A stretch of DNA of 64,000 nt from Harmothoe impar (GCA_947462335.1 OX381710.1:32479004-32543003), one strand, 5' to 3'; positions 42,665 to 52,815 are shown, counted from the first letter of the stretch. The notes: generated by a model from the sequence alone, not told the origin. Numbers and translations: made by a program.

Positions 42665-42973
42665 GAGGCTGACACGTGTATAGGTGCCTTATTAGTCGGC
42701 AAGGGGTAAATACTAGTGAAAAAGGAAGACAGGTGTGCAGGTAGCTTTCTAACAGACACGTGTGTGCACTAAGCTGCTTAAGTCTAAACCCCCCTGCAGT
42801 AGTCAAGTAGCATGTGAAAACTTACTTAACAGATCACTTAATTGAGTAGAGACTCTGTACTGAGAGAGTCTTTTCAGCTGTTTAAGAGGATTATCTAGGA
42901 CAGGGTACATAAGGAGTGAAACGCTGCTCTCACTCATCGTAGCATCGTCCACTCCACGCTCGCTCAGCATGTT

Positions 42974-43831
42974 ATGAGGGTTATTTCTACCTTTACAGCT
43001 TCTTTTCTTATCGAAGTGTCGACGCTACAGAGCATCGAAACTCTCCAAATGAGTCCAAGAAAGAAAAAGCAACTCCCACTAGAAGCAAGAAGAGAAACAG
43101 TGCCCTATGATGCATGTGAGGTAAAGAAACATTGGAAGGACGTCACCAAGGAGCAATGGATAGAAGCATGCTTCAACTTCATCGGAACGGAAGTAGTTTC
43201 ATTTGGACAGAGGGAGAAAATTTTGTTGGAGCTATTTTTCTTAGCTCCGTATAGTTGGCGTGACTGTAGTGGTGAAATTCTTTCAGGTTTTTCAGCGTTC
43301 GGCATACAAGTTATCTGGTCTTTGAAGAAGCTTCGATATATGCAACGCACTCACGAGGAGATTGTTCAGAAAATGACGGAATTCGAAACAAAAGAAGTAT
43401 GGTGCGAGGAGACGACATATGCGGACGATGATCTGGAGTACATCATTTGTAGCCCGTTGGAACATTATGTTAAAGACTTTGAGGACATGCTAGCCAGCAC
43501 TGCGATGACCCCGAAAGAGAGATCCCTTACTGCACAGAAGGAGGCCAAAGCTGTGTTGGAAAAGCTCAAGTTTGGTCAAGGATTCACTCTTCAAAGCAGC
43601 TGTGTGAGTGTGATAAAAAGTGTTGTGTTGAAACATCCGGACATGAAGTTTTCGCGGGCTGTCGACACACTTCCTTTGCCTGAACTGATGATGAACATGA
43701 TCGACCCCGTCGTACCAACATGTTTCGACTCTGCCAATTGTCCCATGTATAAAATGGTTTCAAGTTTTGCCTGTGGCCGATGGCTAAACGATCCACTGAA
43801 GTCAGAAAACCTCCTTGATTTAGTCGACTGA
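42974..43831 (+). CDS. Arm gene, intact copy, unknown function (285 aa, or 260 aa from a later ATG)
   Basis: The protein is unrecognised. From the second Met (43049) it starts MSPRKKKQLPLEARRE, a basic, possibly nuclear-targeting segment. It continues with a helical region (YDACEVKKHWKDVTKEQWIEACFNF), an acidic patch (TYADDDLEYI) and Ser/Thr/Lys-rich helices; no signal peptide or zinc motif is seen. The residues before 43049 are not conserved in the left copy because of an indel, so the shorter start is preferred as conserved, though 42974 has the better context (G at -3). Upstream TACATAAGG (42906) and CTCACTCATC (about 42929) resemble a TATA/initiator pair, conserved in the left arm. Constraint between copies supports a real protein. 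Confidence 0.75.
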   Translation: MRVISTFTASFLIEVSTLQSIETLQMSPRKKKQLPLEARRETVPYDACEVKKHWKDVTKEQWIEACFNFIGTEVVSFGQREKILLELFFLAPYSWRDCSGEILSGFSAFGIQVIWSLKKLRYMQRTHEEIVQKMTEFETKEVWCEETTYADDDLEYIICSPLEHYVKDFEDMLASTAMTPKERSLTAQKEAKAVLEKLKFGQGFTLQSSCVSVIKSVVLKHPDMKFSRAVDTLPLPELMMNMIDPVVPTCFDSANCPMYKMVSSFACGRWLNDPLKSENLLDLVD

Positions 43832-43892
43832 CTAAATGTATTTTCTCATACTAGTATTAGTAGCATTAGTAATAGCGGCTACTCGGTCTCGT

Positions 43893-44255
43893 GCAGCACA
43901 AGCAGCAGCATCTGTCAGCAGCAGCTGCTGCAGCAGCAGCACGATCAGCACAAGCAGCAGCTGCTGCAGCAGCTGCACAAGCAGCACAAGCAGCAGCATC
44001 TGTCAGCAGCATCCGTGACATCGTCAGCAGCAGCAGCAGCAGCAGCAGCAGCTGCACGAGTAGCACAAGCAGCAGCATCTGTCAACAGCATCCGTGACAT
44101 CGTCAGCAACTGCAGCAGCTGCACGAGCAGTACAAGCAGCAGCAGCTGTCAGCAGCTGCAGCAGCTGCACGAGCAGCACAAGCAGCAGCACCGACAGCAG
44201 CAGCAACAGCAAATCAGCAGCAGCAACAGCAGCAGCAGCAGCAGCGGCAATGTGG
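43893..44255. repeat. Long CAG-repeat tract after the arm gene
   Basis: About 360 bp of interrupted CAG/GCA repeats, including CAGCAGCTGCTGCAGCAGC blocks and repeated CATCCGTGACATCGTCAGCA. The left arm has only a short equivalent (36500-36570). All frames through it are low-complexity Ser/Ala/Gln/Leu and are not counted as genes. Confidence 0.85.
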
Positions 44256-44617
44256 ACCGCTAAATTCGAGATGGTGACATATCTGTTTCTTAGAATCGAC
44301 ATTCGACATGAGGTCTAGTGACATTTGACATGAAGCTTGAAAAACATAGTGACAGGTGACATGAGCAATTCTTAAAATCGACATGAGATATGAGCATAAT
44401 TAAGCGACATCGACATGCGCCATGGCTATTTTTTATTTTTTTTGAAGACAACCGCCATAGCTTCCTTATCCAGACCTCCACTAGTAGCGCTCTATAAGCG
44501 CAAGCTTTGCCTTAAGAGAGCTGTGGCTGTGAACCCTCTCCTCTCTCCGTACACACAGGTAAATATCAGAGTCAGCCAATGTCGCCAATACTACTCTCAT
44601 ACAAGGGTCAGGCGCTG
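44256..44617. other. Spacer with dispersed GACATG motif and arm homology
   Basis: 44280-44420 has degenerate copies of the GACATG/CATTTCTTAAAATCG dispersed motif, absent from the left arm. From about 44460 the sequence (CAGACCTCCACTAGTAGCGC and onward) is the inverted equivalent of 36480-36350. Confidence 0.55.
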
Positions 44618-44745
44618 CTAGACTATAATAGATGGGTCAAGGACTGTTCTACTGAGGGTCAGGCTAGGCCGGACATTCAATAACGGGCTGGACTTTGGCA
44701 AATTTGCTTGAAAGTCTAGCCAGCAAGAGATGCACATCATCATAA
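44618..44745. mobile_element. Single arm of the hairpin MITE
   Basis: CTATAATAGATGGGTCAAGG to AAAGTCTAGCCAGCAAGAG matches one arm of the hairpin MITE at 36062-36333. The other arm is missing. Confidence 0.6.
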
Positions 44746-44775
44746 ACGCGATCATGATACCTTTCATAGTAAGTA

Positions 44776-44822
44776 GACTCGCCTCTCTGCCCTCTCTTTT
44801 AGAGAGGGCAGAGAAGCGAGTC
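44776..44822. other. 21-bp hairpin with 5-nt loop
   Basis: GACTCGCCTCTCTGCCCTCTC (44776-44796) and the inverted arm at 44802-44822 pair with one mismatch across the loop TTTTA. The stem is GC-rich and stands alone beside low-complexity DNA. It could be a small structured RNA or a recombination remnant. Confidence 0.6.
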
Positions 44823-45044
44823 TCACTCTTAAAAAACCCTGCCCCTCCCCTCCCCCCTCCCCCCCTCCCCCCCCTCCCCCCCCATGCATCTTAAAGAGTG
44901 CCCCCCAGAGTGCCCCTCCCCCCCTAGAAAAAAAGAGCCGTATTTTTAAATTATTTTTTAGCAAGCTTTCAGCTTGCTTTTTTTTTCTTTTTTTAAATTT
45001 ATTTATCCATCAAAATCTCAAGTGACTTATTTTGAAAGCCAACC

Positions 45045-45285
45045 TAGTAGTCACGTGACCCCCTTAAGTAGGTCACTTCCCGTCACGTGACCTATTTGAA
45101 TTTCCCGCCAACATGGTGGTCACGTGACCCTCTTAAGTAGGTCACTTCCGGTCACGTGACCTATTTGAATTTCCCGCCCAAAGGTCACGTGACCGGAAGT
45201 AGGTCACTTCCGGTCACGTGACCTATTTGAATTTCCCGCCAAAAGGGAGGCCTCTCATTGGCTGCTTTTGAATTTCCCGCCAAAA
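45045..45285. promoter_or_regulatory. Right regulatory array: E2F sites, GTCACGTGAC E-boxes, ETS, CCAAT
   Basis: TTTCCCGCC, reading TTGGCGGGAAA on the other strand in three of four cases, occurs at 45101, 45170, 45232 and 45273 and matches the E2F consensus. GTCACGTGAC, the palindromic USF/MiT-TFE type E-box, occurs at 45050, 45082, 45119, 45151, 45184 and 45213. CACTTCCGG/CCGGAAGT ETS sites lie between, and CTCATTGGCT and CTGATTGGCTGC are CCAAT boxes. The ~70-bp unit is tandemly repeated about three times. Confidence 0.8.
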
Positions 45286-45420
45286 GGGAGGCCTCTGATT
45301 GGCTGCAGGTCGATTGAGTAATAAACAGTACTTAACTATAGTCCCGTTCCGATACATACTATACTACTAATGTTGATACAATGATGATTCAATGTTGGAC
45401 TGAATTTTGTGCCCACTGGG
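45285..45420. repeat. Right terminal inverted repeat of the 10.6-kb element
   Basis: It is the inverted counterpart of 34818-34960, ending GTGCCCACTGGG at 45420 and followed by the duplicated CA. Confidence 0.85.
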
Positions 45421-45422
45421 CA

Positions 45423-45495
45423 GGAGAGGTCGGACATTTTTGCGCCCCCCCCCCAAACCTCCCCCCCCCCTGTAACTAATTAATGAACATTCCCT
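45423..45495. mobile_element. AGGGAGTG-type MITE, right half
   Basis: C-runs followed by CTGTAACTAATTAATGAACA and TTCCCT mirror the start of the left half at 34612. Confidence 0.7.
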
Positions 45496-45499
45496 ACCC

Positions 45500-46755
45500 C
45501 TTTAATGAGGTCACAATGCCTCAACTGAGCAGCGATGCATTCATGCATCATGATGTCTCTACACTGACCCTTTAAGGACAGCATACTGCTTCAACTGAAA
45601 GCCGATGCATTCATGCATCATGATTTGCTACACTAACCCCTTAAAGACAGCATACTACTTCAACTATACAGGTATGAATTTATACATCATGCCTTCAGTG
45701 CACTAACTTTTTAAATACGGCAAACTACCTCAACTGAACAACACTGCATTTATACATCATGACTTCTGTACGCTAAACCTTAAGCCTTAAGGGCCGCTGC
45801 TGTCTCTGGGCAGCATCTAAAATACCCTTGAAAAACCGCTGCTGCCTTAGGGCAGCAACACTGCTGCCCAGTGGCAGCCATACCCACCTGTGCTCTGCCT
45901 TGACTATGGGCCACCTGGGTAGAACTCCTGGGTGTCCCTCCAGCAGCTGGTGGCCAGTGGCTGAGCAGTAGCTGCTGGAGCAGCTCGGCCTCCCCACCTC
46001 CAGGTCCTGCTGTGAAACAAAGAGTAAGAATTTTTGAATCAACCCAAAAATATTTAACATGTATACTACGTCCTCTTGTCAAAAAGGTGTAAATTATGTC
46101 TTCTATACAAATTATTTCACTTCATAGACACTATCCAAGGGAGCAAATACTTGCGAAGTTGCATATTCTCATGGCTTAGGGCCGGTGGTTAAGGCCCAAA
46201 TTACATTTTTCAAGGCCAGCAGTGAAAGGGTTAAGACGATTAACTGCTTCAACTGAACAGCACTTCATTTATGGATCAAGACTTCTACAGGTATGCTAAC
46301 CCTACTGCTGCAAGTAAACAGTACTTCATTTATGCATAATGACTTCTGTATGCTAGTCCAATAAGGATGGTAAACTGCTTCAACTGAAGAGCACTACATT
46401 CATACATCATGACTGCTGTATGCTAACCCTTTGGGGATGGCACACTCCTTCAGTGATGCATCCATGCACCATGACCTCTCTACAATGTCCTTTTAGGGAC
46501 AGCACATTGCTTCAACTATGAGCAACAATGCATTCATGCATCAAGACTGCTGTACACCCTAGGGATAGCACACTGCTTTAACTGAGCAGTGATGCTTGCA
46601 TCAGGACTTCTGTACACTAACCTTTTAAGGACGGCATTGTGCTTCAACTGGACAGCGGTGCATGCATCATGCCCCCTAGCCATTAGCCCTTTCAGGAAGG
46701 CATAGCAATTCAACCGGACAGGTGCAGATTGTGTGCATCATGCTTCCTAGTGTCA
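45500..46755. repeat. Diverged ~70-bp tandem repeat, interrupted at 45780-46240
   Basis: The unit carries GCATTCATGCATCATGA, CTTCTGTACACTAACC, CTTTAAGGACAGCA and TGCTTCAACTGAACAGC. About four copies precede and seven follow a GC-rich insertion. Copies are well diverged, so the array is old. Confidence 0.75.
45888..46009 (-). CDS. Candidate isolated exon (122 nt)
   Basis: On the minus strand a GC-rich block is bounded by a strong acceptor (TTACTCTTTGTTTCACAG) and a donor (GCACAG|GTGGGT). Two frames are open; one reads EAELLQQLLLSHWPPAAGG, the other DLEVGRPSCSSSYCSATG. GC content is far above the flanking repeat. It may be a true exon of an unseen gene, a captured fragment or a chance match. 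No neighbouring exon was found. Confidence 0.25.
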
Positions 46756-46939
46756 GGGGAATGACATGTGAATAAAGAATCAACAAGGACTGGAAACATA
46801 GTCTCTACACTTTATATACTTTGGTATACAATATGTACATGTAGGTGAGAGTGGTGACTTCTCTAGTAGCAGCTACATGATGATCCTTATCTGTACGATG
46901 GAGGCCCACACTCTCCCTCTATCTGCGTTACATGCATTG

Positions 46940-47090
46940 CATTTATATAGATCTGTTGGGGGCAGTCCCTGGGCCTTCCCAACTCACTGGGTCTTTCCAT
47001 GGGCCTTTCCGTGGGCCTTCCCAACTCACTGGGTCTTTCCCTGGGCCTTTCCAATCCTTTGGGGCTGTCCCAAACCTAGGTGGGACTGTC
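46940..47090. repeat. Minisatellite of CCTGGGCCTTTCC / CCCAACTCACTGGGTC units
   Basis: Alternating CCTGGGCCTTCCCAACTCAC and TGGGTCTTTCC segments repeat three to four times. The Pro/Phe-rich frames over it are artefacts. Confidence 0.7.
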
Positions 47091-47790
47091 CTACAGTCAG
47101 GAGGCAGACACCTTATAGGGTCAGACAAGTGCTCTGAGCAGTTCGGTGGGAAAGTATGGTTACAGGAAGGTATTAGTTCTGGTCATGTGATAACTATTGT
47201 TACTGGACATTGATTCTCTGTCTCTTTGTAGCTCTTTAGTGATAGATGCCCAGTTTTATACTTCAGACCAGTGGGTCATTTTGGCTGTTTTTTGGCTCAC
47301 AGATTGCTTCTAGCGCAAAATCCTGACTAGGTGTCAATATATTCTCTATGCCAATCTGTAATATAGGAGGGTAGAAAACACTGGAACCTCAGTTAGAAAA
47401 AATCCTACTGAACAGTTTTTGAGAAAATTAGGGTTTTGTTGCCTTTTTTTGCTGTTTTTAGTACATTTCCTACATAAACCGTGAACGTCAGCATTTCTCA
47501 ATTTTCAGGTATTAATAATTCGAATTTGATTTTTTTAAATTCACAGTAGGATTCCTGAGTATCGGGCCATTCTACACAGGGTGTTATTTTGAAAAAATGT
47601 ATATCATTTGATAGTGTATTTGGTCTCCGAAATAGAGGGAGTTTTGTCATAGTTTAATTGATTGTTGACAACCCAGTTAACCCTTTCCCTGCCGCTTCAC
47701 TATTGAAAAATTGTTCCAAACCATCGGTGACATTGCAGATGAATAATATTTCCTACTAAAACCGGCACTACACTACAGATAGTGCCCTGG

Positions 47791-47884
47791 TACTGCATAT
47801 ATGCAGTATCGGTTTTTGGGAACTAGAATACAGTACTGCATATATGCAGTATCGGTTTTACAGTGGTACTGCATATATGCAGTA
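47791..47884. repeat. Three copies of the palindrome TACTGCATATATGCAGTA
   Basis: The perfect 18-bp palindrome occurs at 47791, 47834 and 47867, each followed by TCGG. Spacings are 43 and 33 bp. Confidence 0.9.
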
Positions 47885-47912
47885 TCGGCAGGGAAAGGGT
47901 TAAGGGCTATTA

Positions 47913-48755
47913 CCCAGTGGGCACAAAACCTTGATTCAACGTTGAAAACTGGTTGATATAGGGTTACAGGGTAGATCAACATGTTTTCAACATTGATGCA
48001 ATGTTGCAATTTCAACGTTGTCAACCAACACCTGTTTCAACATTGATGCAATATTTGGATATCAACTTTGAATCAACCATGGGTTTTCCCACCTTTCCCA
48101 CTAGGAACCTCCACAACCTACTCCTTAGCATTTCTATCTCCATGCTACATCAATTTTCCCTAATTGTAAGCTCTTATTTTTTCATCAATGTATACAACTG
48201 ATCAAAATGTCATTCATTTTCATTGACAACTATGGTGTGTGCATTTGATTGACATTTGGAGTTAAATGACAAGAATACATGCATGGTTTCAGTAAGACAC
48301 CCTTTATGTTGCTAAGAATGATGGATAAAGCCTCAGTCATGAACTGGTCAGTTTGAAATGGATGTGAATGCCTCTTAGCGTGATCATCAGAGGTCATTCA
48401 TGTACCCCTACCCTGGATAGTGCTTGATATAACATTTAATCTTGGAGAAATGGGGGTCGGGATGTTGTAATGAAAATATATAAATTGAAGGAATGAGTCT
48501 ACATAAGAATACTGTATCTAATATACTGAATCTCAAATTATGCATCAGCAGTCAATATCAAATCAATGTGAATCATTTTATTATGTTTATATGATGTTGA
48601 TTTACAATGGTCATATCAATGTTGAATCACTGATGAATGATCAACGTTGATGACCTCATCAATATCAACAAAATGACAACCCTGTATCAACTGTTGATAT
48701 TATGTCGCTACACACATTGAATCAACATTGAATCAACTGAAGTTTGCCCACTGGG
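47913..48755. mobile_element. MITE, CCCAGTGGGCA ends, TA target duplication
   Basis: Ends CCCAGTGGGCACAAAACC and TTTGCCCACTGGG are inverted and flanked by TA (47911-47912 and 48756-48757). The interior is full of AATCAACATTGA/TTGATTCAACG-type motifs. It has the same termini as the 10.6-kb element. Confidence 0.85.
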
Positions 48756-48884
48756 TAGGTTCAGTTCAGTGCAAGTTGCAAAACAAGTGACTTGCAGTTT
48801 TTAACTTGACCTCATGACCACTATTTAGGTCTTCACTGTGCATGGGTCTATCAATAGGATCACTCATGGAGGCAGATTGGCGGA

Positions 48885-49265
48885 AAAAAAATTCAACATC
48901 GCAAAAAAATGAAATTTGCCTAAAAAAAAACTATTTGGCAAGAAAAAAGTTCAAAATCGCAAATAAGTGAAATTTGCCTAAAACACCCTATTTGGCAAGA
49001 AAAAGGTTCAAAATCGCAAAAAAGTGAAATTTGCCTTAAAACACCTGATTTGGCGAGAAAAAAGTTCAAAATTGCAAAAAAGTGAAATTTGCCCAATAAC
49101 ACCCCATTTGGCGAGAAAAAAGTTCAAAATTGCAAAAAGGTGAAATTTGCCTTAAAATAGGCCCTACCTGATTTGGCGAGAAAAAAGTTCAAATTCCCAA
49201 AAAAGTGAAATTTGCCTAAAAACACCTGATTTGGCGAGTAAAAAGTTCAAAATCGCAAAAAATGA
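48885..49265. repeat. ~58-bp tandem repeat, about 6.5 copies
   Basis: Units contain AAAAGTTCAAAATCGCAAAA, AGTGAAATTTGCCT and CACCTGATTTGGCGAG. Copies differ by small substitutions. Confidence 0.9.
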
Positions 49266-49550
49266 ATATAAAGACCTTTTAAAAGTGTATTATCTATCTA
49301 ATCTGACCGCATTTTAAAGTGCAGGCAATTCAAATAGAAGCAATGGCCTGCAAAACAGCTCATTTATCTGTATATCAAGAATGCCGGCTGCCCTTTCCTA
49401 AAAGGGATTCTATTCATATAATCATGGTTTCTGATCATTTTGTCTTGAGGTTCATTCATGTATGATAGCTAAATTATAAGAGGCAATACTGTGCATTGTG
49501 TGATATGGAGCGGGGGTGGTCTGATAGTCAGAGTACTCAGAGTGTGGGGT

Positions 49551-49692
49551 TGGGCAGTCCCTGCTGGTAGCTTGGAACCAGTGGACAGGAACCAGAATGT
49601 ATGATGGTAGTTTTACCTGTATTTCCCATCATACTTTCTGGTTCCATTTCTGGTTCCTGTTCGCTGGTTCCAAGCTATCTACAGGGACTGCC
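49551..49692. mobile_element. Hairpin MITE
   Basis: GGCAGTCCCTG.TGGTAGCTTG, GGAACCAG.GGACAGGAACC and ATGATGG return in reverse order as CCATCAT, CTGGTTCCTGTTCGCTGGTT and ACAGGGACTGCC. The two arms make a nearly continuous 60-bp stem. Confidence 0.75.
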
Positions 49693-49934
49693 TAAACCCA
49701 GCAAAATCCAAGTTCAAGGTCATACTGGCTGTCCCCAGAGCCTTCCTTCGGAAGGATTTGGGAACGAGAGTATACATCTAAGTCCCATATATGTTTACTA
49801 TCTCCTGTCTGAAGAACAAAGTGACTGGAAAAGAATTAGCCAGCAGATTAACACTTATGTGGATCTACCTTTTCTTAGGAGTAGTACATTCCCTATGTAA
49901 GTCACCCTCCACTGCACCTGGATCCCTACCATTT

Positions 49935-50406
49935 AGGTGTCACCACCCTAAATCGGGTCACTTCCGGGTTTACTGGCCAAAGAGTCCCTTATGAACTTTG
50001 TTATTTTGCGGAATTTAGCCTATAGGGGAGGGAAAGAAGGGTTAAATACATGGTTATTTGTTATTAGGGTGATCAGAAAGTGTTTATTTATAGTCCTAAA
50101 AGAAGGATTTATCTACTCCATATAAACAGTGTAGGTTTATGGGGGTGAAACGGCCCTATAGTGTATCTATACGCTGCGTAGGCCTCACTGTACAAAACCA
50201 CTACCCGGTTACCATGGCGATTGACGCAAAATCTAGCCTGACTTTTTGGGGTCACACCAGTTATATATTTTTCTGCATGTCATAAGCTAAAATATGGTAT
50301 AGGTGGCTAAACACTGTGAGAGTTTTAAGTGTTTCAAATGGCAGGTCGATGGTGGTCAATATTGAAATTTCCGAACACGGCCTAGTGCTTTAGGGTGGTG
50401 ACACCT
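49935..50406. mobile_element. 472-bp MITE, AGGTGTCACCACCC ends, copy 1
   Basis: Ends AGGTGTCACCACCCTAAA and TTTAGGGTGGTGACACCT are inverted. It matches copy 2 at 50996-51467 except for one base seen (CACACCAGTTAT here, CACACCCGTTAT there). Confidence 0.85.
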
Positions 50407-50995
50407 TAAAGGGAGGGCCTTGCATTGGTGGAAATAGTAGGCAGGGACTCTTTTTTTTCATTGATTTTCTTTATTTTTTTGGAATATTATGCAGTAGGAG
50501 TGAAGTGTATTCACTGTGCTTGCTTATTATGGCCTTAGGTTGCACATTCCATTGGTTGCTATGGGTTGCTATGGTAAATAAACAACAATGATAGGCCCCT
50601 GGGGCCTAATTTGTGGCCAAAACTGGTGATTTTGACATGAAAATCATCCACATATTTGCCCTCTGGCTCGCTCTAGCCATGTCTGTAACTCTCACAGGGC
50701 TTAGGGGGGTATACCTCCTGAAACCTCATGTCTTAAGCTTCATTTGGAGTGGTATTTGTATAAACTAAGTCAGGCTAGATTTTTCGGTAGGTTCGTCGAG
50801 AAAGGACTCGCTTAAACGGCCGCAATTTTTGTCGATTTTGGCTAGTTGCAGGACCCCCGGGGATATTCTTTTGGCCAAAATAAAGCTAAAATCTGTTAGT
50901 TAGACCTTATATAGTGTTTTTTTATTGTTTAGGACGCTCTAATATGTCATTTAAAAAAATGTTTACTCGTAACCATGGCAACCCGTCTTCGTTTA
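50407..50995. mobile_element. Diverged relative of the flanking MITE, inverted
   Basis: Read on the minus strand it shares blocks with the flanking copies, such as AAATCTAGCCTGACT, CTGTGAGAGTT and GTTGCCATGG. It is much older than they are. Confidence 0.5.
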
Positions 50996-51467
50996 AGGTG
51001 TCACCACCCTAAATCGGGTCACTTCCGGGTTTACTGGCCAAAGAGTCCCTTATGAACTTTGTTATTTTGCGGAATTTAGCCTATAGGGGAGGGAAAGAAG
51101 GGTTAAATACATGGTTATTTGTTATTAGGGTGATCAGAAAGTGTTTATTTATAGTCCTAAAAGAAGGATTTATCTACTCCATATAAACAGTGTAGGTTTA
51201 TGGGGGTGAAACGGCCCTATAGTGTATCTATACGCTGCGTAGGCCTCACTGTACAAAACCACTACCCGGTTACCATGGCGATTGACGCAAAATCTAGCCT
51301 GACTTTTTGGGGTCACACCCGTTATATATTTTTCTGCATGTCATAAGCTAAAATATGGTATAGGTGGCTAAACACTGTGAGAGTTTTAAGTGTTTCAAAT
51401 GGCAGGTCGATGGTGGTCAATATTGAAATTTCCGAACACGGCCTAGTGCTTTAGGGTGGTGACACCT
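50996..51467. mobile_element. 472-bp MITE, AGGTGTCACCACCC ends, copy 2
   Basis: It is a near-identical direct copy of 49935-50406 with the same inverted ends, flanked by TTTA-like sequence on both sides. Confidence 0.85.
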
Positions 51468-52180
51468 TTACACTGTAGCAGAGGAGTGCTATTTCAGGAC
51501 CAATCCACTGCATGGTTAGACAGGGCTCTCTTGTCCTCCCAAAACACCTTACTTTTTGCAAAGAAAAATCAATTTAACTATGTTCCAGTGGTGGTAGATT
51601 TACAATTCTTTCAGAATTCTCTTAGTTAAGATCCCGTCTATCTATCGTGCACAAAAAACACAACTTTTCTGCACTCAATAAAAATGGTCTGAACGCCCTA
51701 AAACAGGGGTCCTTAAGAAGGGTTCAATTTGCCTGATTGGGTCTCATGCTGATATAGATGGTGATGTATCTTGAATGGGATCCGACTGTGTGCATCTTAC
51801 AGTTATTGAACTGCAGTAGGCCTACAGTGCATAATAGCAGATTTATCAGTATTTCACCAAGGAAGACCCCCCTTCCTAGACGGGGTAACACCCCTATAGT
51901 CACAACAATATGACTGTAAATGGTGTATGTGTGTCCCATATGAAGGTTTCTGACTTTTAAGGCATGACCTGTGAGGTTTGAGTGGAAATCTGGATGTCTG
52001 AATTTGAGCTGTTTTTTCACTATTTGGCCAACTTAATGACCCTCCTGGGTTCGAAATTATTATTTTTTTGCGATTTTCCGTGTTTTGTGACCCTAATGCC
52101 CAGTTTGAGCCTGTCCCTGAGACCGTATGACAAAATTAGCGATTTAACACTCCCAACAGCAGTTGTGGACAATCTAGAGC
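51468..52180. other. Intergenic DNA, nothing recognised
   Basis: No supportable gene or terminal-repeat element was found. Confidence 0.45.
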
Positions 52181-52815
52181 TACACTGTAAAGCAGGAGTT
52201 GCTGGCAACTTTAGTTCCAGTAGATTTTGCTGTAGGTGTACAGCAACTGACGTGCGGTACATTTACAGCAACTGTACATGTACAGCAACTGGGTGCTGTA
52301 AAGTTACAGCAGCTTCTACTGTAGGTTTCATATTGTTGTTTTCAATTTATATCAATTAATATGCATGCATGGAGAGTACTTTCCTGCATAATTTCAGCTA
52401 GGATAATACACACTACACAATGTAATGGTTTAATCCTTCTTTAATACAGCTGAGCTGTTTGTGATACCAGCTTTTTCCCAGTCCAGGCACTTAAGAATTT
52501 AACTTTTCCTTCCAATGTGGTGTCTATTCTATACTTCTGCTGTTTCTTTTTGTATTATTCAACACAACTATGCAAATATCAATACACTTTATGATAACTG
52601 CATTCAGTCTCTCTCTTCCATTCTTATTTCTACAATGTCTTGAGAGTTTGTGAGGCTTTATTTGACTCGGGAAAGGGTTGGGTGGAATCATTACTACAAA
52701 AATGGTATACTGCTGTCACCTAGCGGCAGAAATCGACAGCACAATTTACTGTAAATGAACAGCAACATTGCTGGAGACCCAGTACATAATGCTGTAATTA
52801 TACAGCAAATGGTTG
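52181..52815. repeat. Relic with TACAGCAACT repeats at both ends
   Basis: TACAGCAACTG and TGCTGTAAAGTTACAGC motifs cluster at 52190-52330 and in inverted sense at 52725-52810 (CTGTAAATGAACAGCAAC, TGCTGTAATTATACAGC). It is probably an old inverted-repeat element. Its ends are not sharp. Confidence 0.45.

Larger units (their letters stand above)
34818..45420. mobile_element. 10.6-kb inverted-repeat element carrying genes, CCCAGTGGGCAC ends
   Basis: The left end CCCAGTGGGCACAGAAC and right end (reverse complement CCCAGTGGGCACAAAAT) are inverted, with CA at 34816-34817 and 45421-45422 as a 2-bp target duplication. The first ~135 bp match closely, including GTATGTATCGGAACGGGACT and the tract through GCCAATCAGAGGCCTCC. 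A MITE with the same ends and TA duplication lies at 47913-48755. Further inside, long arms (about 36220-38377 and 42676-44735) are inverted copies. The cargo is two copies of an unknown gene, a double death-domain gene and smaller remnants. No transposase is seen, so mobility would need an enzyme in trans. Confidence 0.8.

Noticed and set aside
43420..43440. YADDD in the arm gene as a reverse transcriptase YxDD box
   Set aside because: No other reverse transcriptase motif surrounds it; the acidic patch is coincidental.
43836..44318. Ser/Ala/Gln-rich frames after the arm gene
   Set aside because: They are pure CAG-repeat translations with no conserved equivalent in the left arm.
49935..51467. 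The 472-bp direct repeats as LTRs of a small retroelement
   Set aside because: They have long inverted ends rather than TG..CA. The interior is a diverged inverted copy of the same repeat, and no primer site or coding region exists.
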